The translations under genes were made by a program, and so were the position numbers. From an uncultured Verrucomicrobiota bacterium (GTDB taxonomy: Bacteria > Verrucomicrobiota > Verrucomicrobiia > Chthoniobacterales > SZAS-18): 31,698 bases of DNA. Below, one piece after another: positions 1 through 7,576 of this stretch (positions are counted from its first letter, which is position 1; every line of letters starts with the position of its first letter). The stretch covers positions 1 through 31,698 of the forward strand of contig CALMVM010000289.1 of assembly GCA_937873255.1 (NCBI GenBank), in the 5' to 3' direction. The notes below the pieces were generated by a model. It saw only the letters and a program-made list of their open reading frames with translations, made no database searches and was not told where the DNA came from.

Positions 1-14
1 TAGTGTTGTAACTG

Positions 15-49
15 GGCCTCCGCGTGGTCGAAACACGCGGGGGCCTTTT
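15..49 (+). terminator. Rho-independent terminator of a gene left of the window
   Basis: A 12-bp stem (15-26 with 34-45, one G-T wobble) and a 7-nt loop are followed directly by TTTT on the plus strand. The T run is only on the plus-strand side, so it should end a plus-strand transcript that enters from outside the window. It does not serve the minus-strand gene at 81-848. Confidence 0.75.
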
Positions 50-80
50 GCTTGGAGTTGGGTAGGGAGTAGGGAGAGCG

Positions 81-848
81 TTAGTTGCGGCCGAACAGCC
101 CAACGTGGGCGTCCAGGAGGCCGTGCAGGGCCTGGGTGCGCGCGGGCAAGGCCCACAGGCTGCCTTTGATGGCTTCGGTGACAGCATTGAACAGCCGCCA
201 GACGGTGCGCGACTCAGCAAATTCCGGGTGGTTGGGGCTGCGCCATTGGGTCAACACATCGGGCATCTGCTTGGGCGTGAAGGCGTGCTGGTCCATCGCG
301 CGGATGATCAGGTCGTGCGCTTCGCTCGGAGAAAGTTCCGTCTGTTTGTAGGCGGCGAACCGCTCGTCCTGCTGGTGCCAGCGTTCGGCCAACTGGCCGG
401 TGCCTTGCGCGATGAGCACGGGCAAATCCCGTTCGATGAACCGGGTGTGCTTGCGGGCGATTTTGATCTCGCCGGAAAAGGCGAGGTTATCGCAGACGAA
501 TACTTGGCTGCCCAAAACCAGCGCGGCGGGGAAACGCTTGTCGTGGCTGTTGCGCAAGCCGAGGACGTAAGTGTAATCCTGGGTCGGCGGTTGCGGCGTG
601 TTCCAACTCAGGTTGGCGGGTGCAACCTGCAACAGTCCGAAATAACGGCAGGCGTCGGGACTCAGGCCATGCGCTTGGTTGACGACGCGCATCCCGGCTC
701 GCTCAAGCGCGGTTTCCACCTCCCGGATGAGCCGTTCGTGGGGGATGGGAAACCAGGTGTCGGTGGAACGCGGCGCGGCCATCAAGGCGAGCCAATCGCG
801 CTCGACTTTGGCGGCTCCGCAATGCAGGAGTAAGTTTGTGGTTTTCAT
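81..848 (-). CDS. DUF932-type phage/plasmid-like protein
   Basis: This is a 255-aa protein with an ATG start at 848. It resembles the DUF932 / phage-plasmid-like family (TIGR03299 type), whose members are common on plasmids, phages and integrative elements and have no firmly established biochemical role. The recognisable stretch lies in the middle, about residues 95-150: a 'LRNSHDKRFPAALVLGSQVF' block followed by CDNLAFSGE, the counterpart of the family's conserved asparagine/cysteine segment. The remainder is mostly helical, with a C-terminal region rich in Ala and Leu. No signal peptide or membrane segment is visible. It is divergent from the small DNA-binding protein gene that begins at 932, with about 80 bp between them. 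The family assignment is by recalled sequence pattern; the function remains unknown. Its presence supports a mobile-element context. Confidence 0.7.
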   Translation of the reverse strand: MKTTNLLLHCGAAKVERDWLALMAAPRSTDTWFPIPHERLIREVETALERAGMRVVNQAHGLSPDACRYFGLLQVAPANLSWNTPQPPTQDYTYVLGLRNSHDKRFPAALVLGSQVFVCDNLAFSGEIKIARKHTRFIERDLPVLIAQGTGQLAERWHQQDERFAAYKQTELSPSEAHDLIIRAMDQHAFTPKQMPDVLTQWRSPNHPEFAESRTVWRLFNAVTEAIKGSLWALPARTQALHGLLDAHVGLFGRN

Positions 849-922
849 GTCGGATTATTCAGCCTTTCCGGATCAGGTTTTTGCTTCGCTGACGGATCGC
901 CCGCCAACAGTTTTAATTTAAG

Positions 923-932
923 TCACTAGTGA
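923..932. promoter_or_regulatory. 10-bp palindrome at a start codon, possible operator
   Basis: TCACTAGTGA is a perfect palindrome that overlaps the GTG/ATG start of the small DNA-binding protein gene. No Shine-Dalgarno sequence is visible there, and the preceding bases are AT-rich (TTTTAATTTAAG). Ribbon-helix-helix proteins often bind short palindromes over their own promoter, so autoregulation is plausible. A 10-bp palindrome can also arise by chance. Confidence 0.25.
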
Positions 933-1288
933 TGAATAATCCACCAAAAAGGGAGAAAAAGAGCGAAAAATCTCCTGCGTTTACTCCTGAGGAAGAGCCG
1001 GTTGCAGAAGATGCCGCCGCAAAACCCAAACGTGGGCGACCTAAAACGTCGCCTCACGATCCGGCAACTCAGCACCGCCTCAGAATGCAGCGTTACCGGG
1101 ACGCCAAGAGAGAGGGGGAAGAGGTGCCCGTGGAGGTCTATCTCCCGAAAGCGTGGCACGAATGGTTGACCAACGTAAAATCGGCCAATTTGCGTGAAGT
1201 AGCCGTCGAAGCTTTTGCCATGTGGTTAAAGAAGCACGGCTACCCGGCGGATGTTTCCGTCAAACCGAACTCGACCGAAGCAACCTGA
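932..1288 (+). CDS. Small basic protein with AT-hook-like and RHH-like parts
   Basis: This protein has 118 aa from the ATG at 932; a GTG codon directly before it at 929 is an alternative start. The N-terminal 50 residues are charged and probably disordered, and include an AT-hook-like core (KPKRGRPKTSP, about residues 30-42) that would insert into the minor groove. The C-terminal half reads as a short beta-strand (VPVEVYLP) followed by two helices ending in AFAMWLKKHGY, which is the shape of a ribbon-helix-helix DNA-binding domain. I infer a small plasmid-type regulator or accessory DNA-binding protein. It is divergent from the DUF932-type gene. I do not recognise a named family, and neither domain call has been tested against a profile. 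Confidence 0.6.
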   Translation: MNNPPKREKKSEKSPAFTPEEEPVAEDAAAKPKRGRPKTSPHDPATQHRLRMQRYRDAKREGEEVPVEVYLPKAWHEWLTNVKSANLREVAVEAFAMWLKKHGYPADVSVKPNSTEAT

Positions 1289-1607
1289 TAACTGGCAAAA
1301 CTGACGTTTTCCTTGGTGTCAACTCTCCCGGCCGCCGGCGGTGGCCGTTCGCTGGGACATTGCGTGGGATCTTCGCCAGGTGGGAAATGGGAAACGCCGC
1401 GTTCCCCATAAAGGAGAGGCTTATTTGAAGCCGATCGGAGTAAAATGTAAGTTCCCCCGCAATTTCGCAACACACCCACAGTTGATTTTCTCAAGAGAAA
1501 ATGCTTCAATGACGTGGCTGGGTTTAACCACTTGATGACTATGGATCAGCAAGCAAGGCAGACCCGAATGCATGTCCGGCCTCTGAGCGAGGACATCAAG
1601 GCAACTT
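1289..1607. other. Non-coding stretch, no gene seen
   Basis: No open frame here has the look of a protein, and the short frames overlap each other on both strands. There is no CRISPR repeat and no complete tRNA. The stretch leads into a tRNA-T-arm-like sequence and a terminator, so it may be the tail of an integrated element or the remains of a degraded gene. Confidence 0.5.
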
Positions 1608-1611
1608 GGTG

Positions 1612-1643
1612 GAGCGAGGTTCGATTCCCCGACGGGCATCAAC
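1612..1643 (+). other. tRNA 3'-end-like sequence, possible attachment site
   Basis: Positions 1615-1631 form a T-arm-like element: a 5-bp stem with one A-C mismatch around the canonical loop TTCGATT (1620-1626). The next 7 bases (1632-1638, ACGGGCA) sit where the acceptor 3' strand would be. No matching 5' acceptor strand (TGCCCGT) and no D-arm or anticodon arm can be found upstream, and no CCA follows, so this is not a whole tRNA. A 3' tRNA fragment followed by a terminator is what remains at the far end of an element that integrated into a tRNA gene. Coincidence or a decayed tRNA is also possible. Confidence 0.3.
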
Positions 1644-1675
1644 CATTCCAGCATTCGCAAGAATGCGGAATTGCC

Positions 1676-1710
1676 GCTCCCCCCCGTTAGCCGGGGGGGA
1701 GCCATTTTTT
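1676..1710 (+). terminator. Strong Rho-independent terminator
   Basis: A perfect 10-bp stem, GCTCCCCCCC (1676-1685) with GGGGGGGAGC (1693-1702), has a 7-nt loop and is followed by CA and TTTTTT on the plus strand. It lies 30-60 bp after the tRNA-like 3' end, as a tRNA-gene terminator would. It also separates any upstream transcription from the gene starting at 1714. Confidence 0.8.
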
Positions 1711-1713
1711 ATA

Positions 1714-3198
1714 ATGTTGCTCACCGTCCAGTTTCCCCTCGCAGACTCTCGCCGATTTATTCCCCAAGACAGCGGGCGATTGCCACTCCCGCAGTGGCCG
1801 GCGGCTGTCGCTGACACGGATTTTGTCCGTGGGTTCGGGGCAATACGTCGCAGAGGAGCAGGCGGATTGGACGGCTGGGTAGGTGAAAGTGTGGTGTGCG
1901 AAGCGAGGAAAGCGCTGCGTTTGCCGAACTCCCCGAGACTATTGACCCTAGAATATGCAGGGACAAATTACTACGCTTGGCAGCAAATCGTCTTTCGACG
2001 GCTCTTTGCAGATGGGTTCAGCGTGGCGAAGTTCGAGATTGGCTATTACGTGCAGCTAACCGATCCTGCTTGCCCTACAGGAGCTATTGGCACCCTGCTC
2101 GAAAGTATATTGAACGCCCAGGTGAGCATAGCAGTTGGCGTCAACAGCCGAAAAACTGTGTCGTTGATTCAGGCAAGTAAGTTGATGGCGTTGAGTTACC
2201 AACGTTCCACGACCAAGGCGACTTTCCGCGACGATGCGTCGTCACAACCCTGGTGGGTCACCGCTGGTAGCCCGACCGTGCTCATCGAACACGATTTTTA
2301 TGAGCGAGTAAGATTGCCATATCCCGGAAAGACTTTGCCTTTCGGTGGCAACTCGGGTTCTAACCTGTCACTTTTTCATGTGCCTTTCAATGAAAGGCAG
2401 CTCGCTGTTTGGGTATTGGAGTCTATTCATCCAGACAAATTCGCAAAATCCGAAACGCGCGCATTCCGGATTTGTCTCCTTCGACTACACGCTGAGCGTG
2501 AAGTTTTGAGGTCTGTCCTGCGGCATCTGGCAACGAACCGGATCACGGTTCCGAATCGTGTGGAAACCGCCAAAATTCCGCCACCAACAGAAAGTCTCAA
2601 AATTTCTCGTGACCTGCAGGCAGCGGAGGACCTGCAATACTACTTTAACGAGGCAACTCGCCGGTTGACAGGACTCGCCAAGAAGGCAGATATAATCACA
2701 GACACCAAGTTTGCACAATTGGCCCGCGAGGCGAGCGATGCACTAAATCCAGGCGAACGTGAAGCGCTTCTTCTCGCCGTACAGAATTCTGAAATGCGTC
2801 GGAGTGTCTCGCGCAAAATTGAACAATTCATCATCAACTACAACGGACCCATGAGCGAATACAACATTAGTGGAGGTCAGCAGGCTGCGGTTGGGACAGG
2901 AGCCATCGCGTCGGCGAATGTTTTTCATCAATGGAACCAATCCATCAATGGTGCAAATCTTGATACGCTTGGCGAGCAGCTAGGCCAACTCAGAAGCGAG
3001 ATGAAAAAGCGAGGCACGCAACCAGAGCACGACACTGCCGTAGGTGCCATTGCTGAAGCCGAGACGGAAGCGAAGAAGGGGGACGGCCCAAAGGCGTTTG
3101 CTTCTCTTAAACGTGCTGGATCGTGGGCACTCGACGTTGCGAAAGACCTTGGAGTAGCGGTGACAGTTGAAGCTTTGAAACAAGCAGCTGGCATGTAG
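1714..3198 (+). CDS. Two-part protein of unknown function
   Basis: This protein has 494 aa from the ATG at 1714. The frame is open further upstream to a TTG at 1606, but that part runs through the tRNA-like sequence and terminator, so I exclude it. The N-terminal two thirds form one domain with a block near residues 60-130 (VCEARKALRLP, then LEYAGTNYYAW and FEIGYYVQL) and a later LLRLHAEREVLRSVL helix. After a helical linker, residues 380-494 look like a separate module: a GGQQAAVGTGA turn, a helix with heptad leucines, then an Ala-rich tail with WALDVAKDLG. I have a loose memory of similar C-terminal modules ending otherwise unrelated bacterial hypothetical proteins, but I cannot name the family. 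There is no signal peptide. It is AT-richer than the DNA to its right and is followed in the same direction by the gene at 3468. No clear ribosome binding site is visible. Confidence 0.7.
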   Translation: MLLTVQFPLADSRRFIPQDSGRLPLPQWPAAVADTDFVRGFGAIRRRGAGGLDGWVGESVVCEARKALRLPNSPRLLTLEYAGTNYYAWQQIVFRRLFADGFSVAKFEIGYYVQLTDPACPTGAIGTLLESILNAQVSIAVGVNSRKTVSLIQASKLMALSYQRSTTKATFRDDASSQPWWVTAGSPTVLIEHDFYERVRLPYPGKTLPFGGNSGSNLSLFHVPFNERQLAVWVLESIHPDKFAKSETRAFRICLLRLHAEREVLRSVLRHLATNRITVPNRVETAKIPPPTESLKISRDLQAAEDLQYYFNEATRRLTGLAKKADIITDTKFAQLAREASDALNPGEREALLLAVQNSEMRRSVSRKIEQFIINYNGPMSEYNISGGQQAAVGTGAIASANVFHQWNQSINGANLDTLGEQLGQLRSEMKKRGTQPEHDTAVGAIAEAETEAKKGDGPKAFASLKRAGSWALDVAKDLGVAVTVEALKQAAGM

Positions 3199-3233
3199 AT
3201 CTTATGAGAAGGTCACACGCGTGATTAATGATA

Positions 3234-3257
3234 ATTGTGGGAAGTTTCTTCCACAAT
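3234..3257 (+). terminator. Hairpin after the 1714-3198 gene, possible terminator
   Basis: ATTGTGGGAAG and CTTCCACAAT pair with one bulged G around a TTT loop, 36 bases after the stop codon. No T run follows directly; the nearest (TTTTCTTTTT) comes about 17 bases later. A second small hairpin with CCAGCG/CGCTGG arms is at 3333-3350. The rest of 3199-3467 holds nothing I can identify. Confidence 0.3.
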
Positions 3258-3467
3258 CTGGCTAGTGGTAGCAATTTTCTTTTTAGCTGGCAGTTATGTA
3301 TCATACGTACTTTCGTGCGATTTTTTAATCGGCCAGCGTTTGGCCGCTGGAACGAGGGTATCCCTTGATCATTAGGCAACTATAGAACAGGCATTCGGAC
3401 GAAACACCGCAGTTTGTAAGTTCTTCAATAGACCTAGGAACACGCGAATAGTCGGCGTTATGCGCCC

Positions 3468-4880
3468 ATGTCAATTTTAGAGTTGGGCGTCCGATCCATC
3501 TTTGTGGAACTTGCTTCGTTTATCGACTATATACCGATGACTATTAAGCGTCTATCTCAACCTCGGTTTGATGCTCTTTGCTACTCGCGCCAACCTTCCG
3601 CTAGATTCATGACATGCGAGGTAGAATGGTGGTCGGATGTCGAGGAACGAGTTATAGGGGCCGTGGTTTTGGATAGAACAGATAATGATTGGGGTTGGAT
3701 CATACTCGGACGCGATGAAAAATCTCTTTTCAGAGGAATCGATCTAGAAGTCTCGCTTGAGACACAAGTGGAGGCCCGACATAGGCTCGGAGCACGCCTG
3801 AAAAATTATGCTGTATCAGGAGAAGTTGAATTCCCACAACATGACACAGACAAAGAGAAGAACAAAATCCTTGAACCGAAAGTCCCCGAGCACAAGCTTC
3901 ATCGTAACTTCAAGATTCTCATGGGAGGTGAGCAACATTCGCCTGCACGAGCGATTATTCGCGAGATTGCGTACGCTTTTGTAGATGTTGACGGTAATTA
4001 CACGAAAGATTTCCAAACTACCGGCTTCGATGCACGGCTTTGGGAATTATTTCTGTTTGTGTTCCTCTATGAGCAGAGCTTTCATATCCTTCGCGAATTC
4101 AATCGACCCGATTTCTGCGCGATAAAGTTTGGCTATCCGATCGCCATTGAGGCAGTCACCGTAAATCCAACTGTTGGAGAGGCACAATCAGTCCCTAAAA
4201 ATCGCGCTGAAATTGATAGCCGTGTACGTGACTACATGCCACTCAGATTTGCGAGTGCCCTTATTGCCAAGCTTCGAAAGAAATATTGGGAGCTGCCCCA
4301 CGTCAAGGATGTCCCGTTCGTAATTGCCATCCACGACTTCCACGCCGGCAACTCTATGACATGGTCTGCACCAGCACTTGACGATTACCTTTATGGCGTT
4401 CGGGCTTCATGGACAAAGGATGAGCAGGGCAAGTTGCATATCATAGAACATCCAATTAATGAGCACGTGTGGAATGGCAAGCGTCGGCAGTCAGGCTTCT
4501 TTAAATTACCTGACGCGGAGCATGTCAGCGCGATATTGTTTAGTAATTCGGCAACGCTTTCTAAATTTAACCGGATGGCGAAGCTTGCAGGTTTTGGAAG
4601 CAAAAACGTACGGATGATCAGAATGGGATTTCGCCAAAACTTCGATCCCAACGCGACGGAGGGAACGCCTTTTGAAGAGGAAGTCGTGCCGCCGATGTAC
4701 ACGGAAGACTGGTCCGAAGGAGTGCGGATATTTCACAACCCATGGGCACTCAAGCCTATCCCAGATGATTTATTTGAAGGTTGCTCACAACACTTTTTCG
4801 AAAACGGTCGTCGACGGGCAAAAATACCAAACGATTTTGTTCACAGTTCCGAGACTCTTGTGTTCGCACCGAAGCAGTAA
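3468..4880 (+). CDS. Uncharacterised protein with a possible nuclease-like core
   Basis: This protein has 470 aa from the ATG at 3468. A second ATG at 3537 is an equally plausible start, giving 447 aa beginning with MTIKRLSQPRFDALCYSRQP; neither has a good ribosome binding site. Residues 35-95 form a strand-rich block (EVEWWSDVEERVIGAVVLDR). Residues 140-235 resemble a widespread family often annotated as 'glycosaminoglycan attachment site' proteins, a misleading label. In that block Glu193 in a WELF helix, PDF at 214-216 and IEAV at 227-230 are spaced like the Glu-Asp-Glu skeleton of PD-(D/E)XK nucleases, but the usual lysine is not evident. The C-terminal half has no motif I know. It is soluble with no export signal and AT-richer than its neighbours to the right. 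The nuclease idea is inference; the gene itself looks real. Confidence 0.7.
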   Translation: MSILELGVRSIFVELASFIDYIPMTIKRLSQPRFDALCYSRQPSARFMTCEVEWWSDVEERVIGAVVLDRTDNDWGWIILGRDEKSLFRGIDLEVSLETQVEARHRLGARLKNYAVSGEVEFPQHDTDKEKNKILEPKVPEHKLHRNFKILMGGEQHSPARAIIREIAYAFVDVDGNYTKDFQTTGFDARLWELFLFVFLYEQSFHILREFNRPDFCAIKFGYPIAIEAVTVNPTVGEAQSVPKNRAEIDSRVRDYMPLRFASALIAKLRKKYWELPHVKDVPFVIAIHDFHAGNSMTWSAPALDDYLYGVRASWTKDEQGKLHIIEHPINEHVWNGKRRQSGFFKLPDAEHVSAILFSNSATLSKFNRMAKLAGFGSKNVRMIRMGFRQNFDPNATEGTPFEEEVVPPMYTEDWSEGVRIFHNPWALKPIPDDLFEGCSQHFFENGRRRAKIPNDFVHSSETLVFAPKQ

Positions 4881-5053
4881 ACTTCCAGTGCTTTACATCG
4901 TTTAAGCCGTAGGGGGCTGGTGTGGGTGTTCGAATCGGAGAGTTCCGCCAAGCTCTGGATCAACGTTGAGGGTGGAAATGGGGACGTTCTCGCATTAGCG
5001 ACCTGTCAGGAAAACTGCAGGCGGTCGGATTGTGAGCGAAGGGAACGAAACGC

Positions 5054-7075
5054 ATGAGTGGCACGGCGGTAGCTCGTATGGTGGACAATCTGCCGATGGC
5101 TCAACGCATTCCCGAACGTCTGCCCAACCGTGTCACCGCCAGCGAGCGTCGGCTTTTCGCGGCACTGGCACGTCTGCCGGCAGACTGCCTGGTTTACTTT
5201 GAACCCGTGGTAGCCAACCGCTACCCTGACTTCGTCATCATCGCACCAAGCTTGGGCGTGCTCACCGTCGAGTTGAAGGGCTGGCGGGCGGCAGACATTG
5301 TGGGCGCAGACAGCCGGGCGGTGCTTCTGCGTGAGGCTTCCCGGGTTGGCGGGGTGGACACCGTGACTCGTCGCACGCATCCCGTACGCCAAGCGCGAGA
5401 CTACATGTTCCGGCTGATGGATCGTTGCCGTGAACACCGCTACGCCGCGTGTTTGCTCCAACCGAACGGGGCACATCAAGGGGCGTTCTGTTTTCCGTTT
5501 AGCCACGTCGCCATCTTGGCCAACATCACAGTGGATGAACTCAAAGCGCATCCGGCAGGGGATTTGACCGAAGTGTTTCCCTCCCAGCGCGTGTTGCCGC
5601 GTGAAGCGTTGCTTTTGTTAGAGAAAGCCGGCCCGGACGAAATCGTCGCCCACTTGGCTGCCTGTTTTGATCCCGCCTGGCCGTTCCAGCCTCTGACCGA
5701 GGTCCAGATAAAGGCGCTACGGGCCATTATCCATCCCGAGGTTGTGCTCACGCCTGTTTTGCCGGGGTTCACCGCCGAAAGCGAAACGATTTCCACGACC
5801 AACCCACAACATACCGCCGAGCTGAAAGTGCTCGACCTGCAGCAGGAGCGGCACGCGCGTCAAATTGGTGACGGGCACCGACTGGTGTTCGGCGTGGCCG
5901 GTAGCGGCAAAACGGTGCTCTTGATCGCCCGCGCCCGGCTGCTCGCCATAGGGGAACAAGGCGAAACGGAAAAGAAACGGGTGCTGGTTCTCTGCTACAA
6001 CGTGGTGCTCGCGGCGTACCTGCGCGCGGCGCTGGCGGACTGCGCACCTTGCGTGAGCGTCTTTCACTTTGACGGCTGGGCAGCCCGGCAGGGCATCGTG
6101 CGCGACGTGCGAGCCGGTGAAACCGATGAGAGCGTGGGTAAACGCCTGCTGAATGCATTGCAAGGCGGCCGTGGCGACGCGTCGACTTACAGCTCGGTGC
6201 TGATCGACGAGGCGCAAGACTTCGAACCCAGCTGGTTTCGTTGTGTGCTCGCCGCGATGCAGAACCCAGTGGACGGCGACCTTTTGATCGTGGGCGACGG
6301 GAACCAAGGATTGTACCGCCAGCACAAGGTTAGCTGGAAGGAACTTGGCATCCAGGCGCAGGGACGCACGGTGTCGGCGCGCTTCGAGCTGGACCGCAAC
6401 TACCGCAACAGTCGGGAAATCGTCGCGGTGGCACAGCCGTTCGCCGGATCACCGCGCCAGGACGGCGAGATGTCGGTCGAACTGGTAGAAGACGGGATCG
6501 GCGCTCCACTGGTAGATCTACAAAGGTGCTGCCGCTCTACGGGCATCGCGCCGATGTTCGTCGATGCTTCTGACCGGCTAGAAGAGTGTCGGCGAGCATG
6601 GAAGCTAGTACGTGATCTTTTGCGTGGACGGTGGGCGGAACGTGAAATCCTGCCCGTAGCCCCCGCCGAGATCGGCGTGCTCTACGCCCGCCTCGGCAAA
6701 AAAGCTGCGCACGCCCCGCTGCTGCGGCGCTTCGTGGCAGGGCTGGCCAAGCTCGCGCCGACAGTGTGGCTCTCCGACCCGGACAACCGTGCTGCCCGCA
6801 CACAAGTAGGTCGGCCTGCCATCAAGGTGCAGACCATCCACTCGGCCAAGGGGCTGCAATACCGCGCTGTCGTGCTGCTCTGGGCAGGTGATTTACCAGC
6901 GCGCTTGCCGGAAGCTGAAGCGACAGCGGCCGAACGGCGGCTCTTTTACGTGGGACTTACCCGGGCGGAAGATTTTTTGGCCATCTGCCACTCGAACGTG
7001 GCCGCGCCGTTCGTGGCGGAAGCGCGCCGCGCTGCTTCCCCTATCGAAGCGGTATCAGCGATGGAGCGGGTTTAG
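5054..7075 (+). CDS. NERD-nuclease/UvrD-like superfamily 1 helicase
   Basis: This is a 673-aa protein starting at an ATG with a GAAGGGA ribosome binding site about 10 bases upstream. The N-terminus (about residues 28-130) is a NERD nuclease-related domain: Asp59 in YPDF and Glu73/Lys75 in VELKG form a PD-(D/E)XK-like site. A superfamily 1 helicase follows, with Walker A GVAGSGKT at 280-287, Walker B DEAQD at 385-389, a motif III-like LLIVGDGNQGLY, the ELDRNYRN segment, and the late motifs TIHSAKGLQY and FYVGLTRAED. NERD-helicase fusions are typical of mobile elements and defence islands and are thought to cut or unwind invading DNA. Its end overlaps the convergent GIY-YIG gene by 21 bp. All catalytic motifs appear intact. 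No partner gene is transcribed with it. Confidence 0.88.
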   Translation: MSGTAVARMVDNLPMAQRIPERLPNRVTASERRLFAALARLPADCLVYFEPVVANRYPDFVIIAPSLGVLTVELKGWRAADIVGADSRAVLLREASRVGGVDTVTRRTHPVRQARDYMFRLMDRCREHRYAACLLQPNGAHQGAFCFPFSHVAILANITVDELKAHPAGDLTEVFPSQRVLPREALLLLEKAGPDEIVAHLAACFDPAWPFQPLTEVQIKALRAIIHPEVVLTPVLPGFTAESETISTTNPQHTAELKVLDLQQERHARQIGDGHRLVFGVAGSGKTVLLIARARLLAIGEQGETEKKRVLVLCYNVVLAAYLRAALADCAPCVSVFHFDGWAARQGIVRDVRAGETDESVGKRLLNALQGGRGDASTYSSVLIDEAQDFEPSWFRCVLAAMQNPVDGDLLIVGDGNQGLYRQHKVSWKELGIQAQGRTVSARFELDRNYRNSREIVAVAQPFAGSPRQDGEMSVELVEDGIGAPLVDLQRCCRSTGIAPMFVDASDRLEECRRAWKLVRDLLRGRWAEREILPVAPAEIGVLYARLGKKAAHAPLLRRFVAGLAKLAPTVWLSDPDNRAARTQVGRPAIKVQTIHSAKGLQYRAVVLLWAGDLPARLPEAEATAAERRLFYVGLTRAEDFLAICHSNVAAPFVAEARRAASPIEAVSAMERV

Positions 7076-7570
7076 AAACGGCCGCCCCGCACGCAGAGCA
7101 CCGCGGCGGACCTCCCGCTCCAGCGCTTCGGCGCTCTTCGAGTCAGGCAATTCGCAGAACCGGTAAGTCAGATGCTCGTGCACGTACACTCTGACCAGCA
7201 CATCGAGCTTGAGTTCCCCTGCTGCGATGGCTGCGATCTGCTCGCCGCCCAACGTGGAGAGCACGAGGCGGTCGGCCACGTAGACACAGAACTGGTCGCC
7301 GCTGCGGCGACCGGACCAGTGTGATTCCAGGCGTGAGCGCAACCCCTTGTTCTTGACCTTGGCCGCGCGGTGCCCGGAGATGATCTCGGTGGTAAACCCG
7401 CGTCCAGCCATCCCCGCGTAGATCAACGCATCCTCTCGCCAGATCGTGTAAACGCCCGCGGCCACTTCCGGCAGGAGCGGGTTGGGCCAATCGTGGAAAC
7501 GGTATGCTGGACCATCTTCCAACAGGCGCAATGCGTCCGGCTTGTCTTTGGCCGTGTCGGATGACTCCAT
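7055..7570 (-). CDS. GIY-YIG-type nuclease-like protein
   Basis: This is a 171-aa protein. Residues 38-90 carry the GIY-YIG signature: GVYTIW for the first tripeptide, LIYAGMAGRG for the second, then LRSRLESHW with the conserved arginine. Toward the C-terminus Glu151 and a GRPFLNPL end take the places of the metal-binding Glu and the conserved Asn. This is consistent with a compact single-domain endonuclease cutting DNA through a tyrosine/arginine/glutamate site; the first 35 residues show no domain. The gene lies 6 bp downstream of the EVE-like/HNH gene in the same direction, so the two are very likely co-transcribed. Its 3' end overlaps the helicase gene on the other strand by 21 bp. The family call is good; the role is inferred from context. 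Confidence 0.78.
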   Translation of the reverse strand: MESSDTAKDKPDALRLLEDGPAYRFHDWPNPLLPEVAAGVYTIWREDALIYAGMAGRGFTTEIISGHRAAKVKNKGLRSRLESHWSGRRSGDQFCVYVADRLVLSTLGGEQIAAIAAGELKLDVLVRVYVHEHLTYRFCELPDSKSAEALEREVRRGALRAGRPFLNPLHR

Positions 7571-7576
7571 GATTTT

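Noticed and set aside
105..833. Long open frame on the plus strand opposite the DUF932-type gene
   Set aside because: It is a shadow frame of the minus-strand gene: no recognisable domain, and composition explained by the codon bias of the opposite strand. Similar shadows opposite res, dnaE2 and imuB were left out for the same reason.
1500..1645. tmRNA (ssrA) gene
   Set aside because: Only a T-arm-like 3' part is visible. There is no tag reading frame ending in Ala-Ala plus stop, no matching 5' acceptor strand and no CCA end.
1606..1713. Upstream in-frame extension of the 1714 gene from TTG
   Set aside because: It reads through the tRNA-like sequence and a strong terminator and gives a composition unlike the rest of the protein.
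3454..3470. GGCGTTATGCGCC before the 3468 gene, similar to the end of an integron attC site
   Set aside because: No matching inverse core (GCATAAC-like) or imperfect palindrome lies upstream in 3199-3453, and no second copy follows the gene, so a gene cassette is not supported.
4929..4955. GTTCGAATC, a tRNA T-loop-like sequence between two genes
   Set aside because: The flanking bases do not form a T-stem and no other tRNA arm is present.
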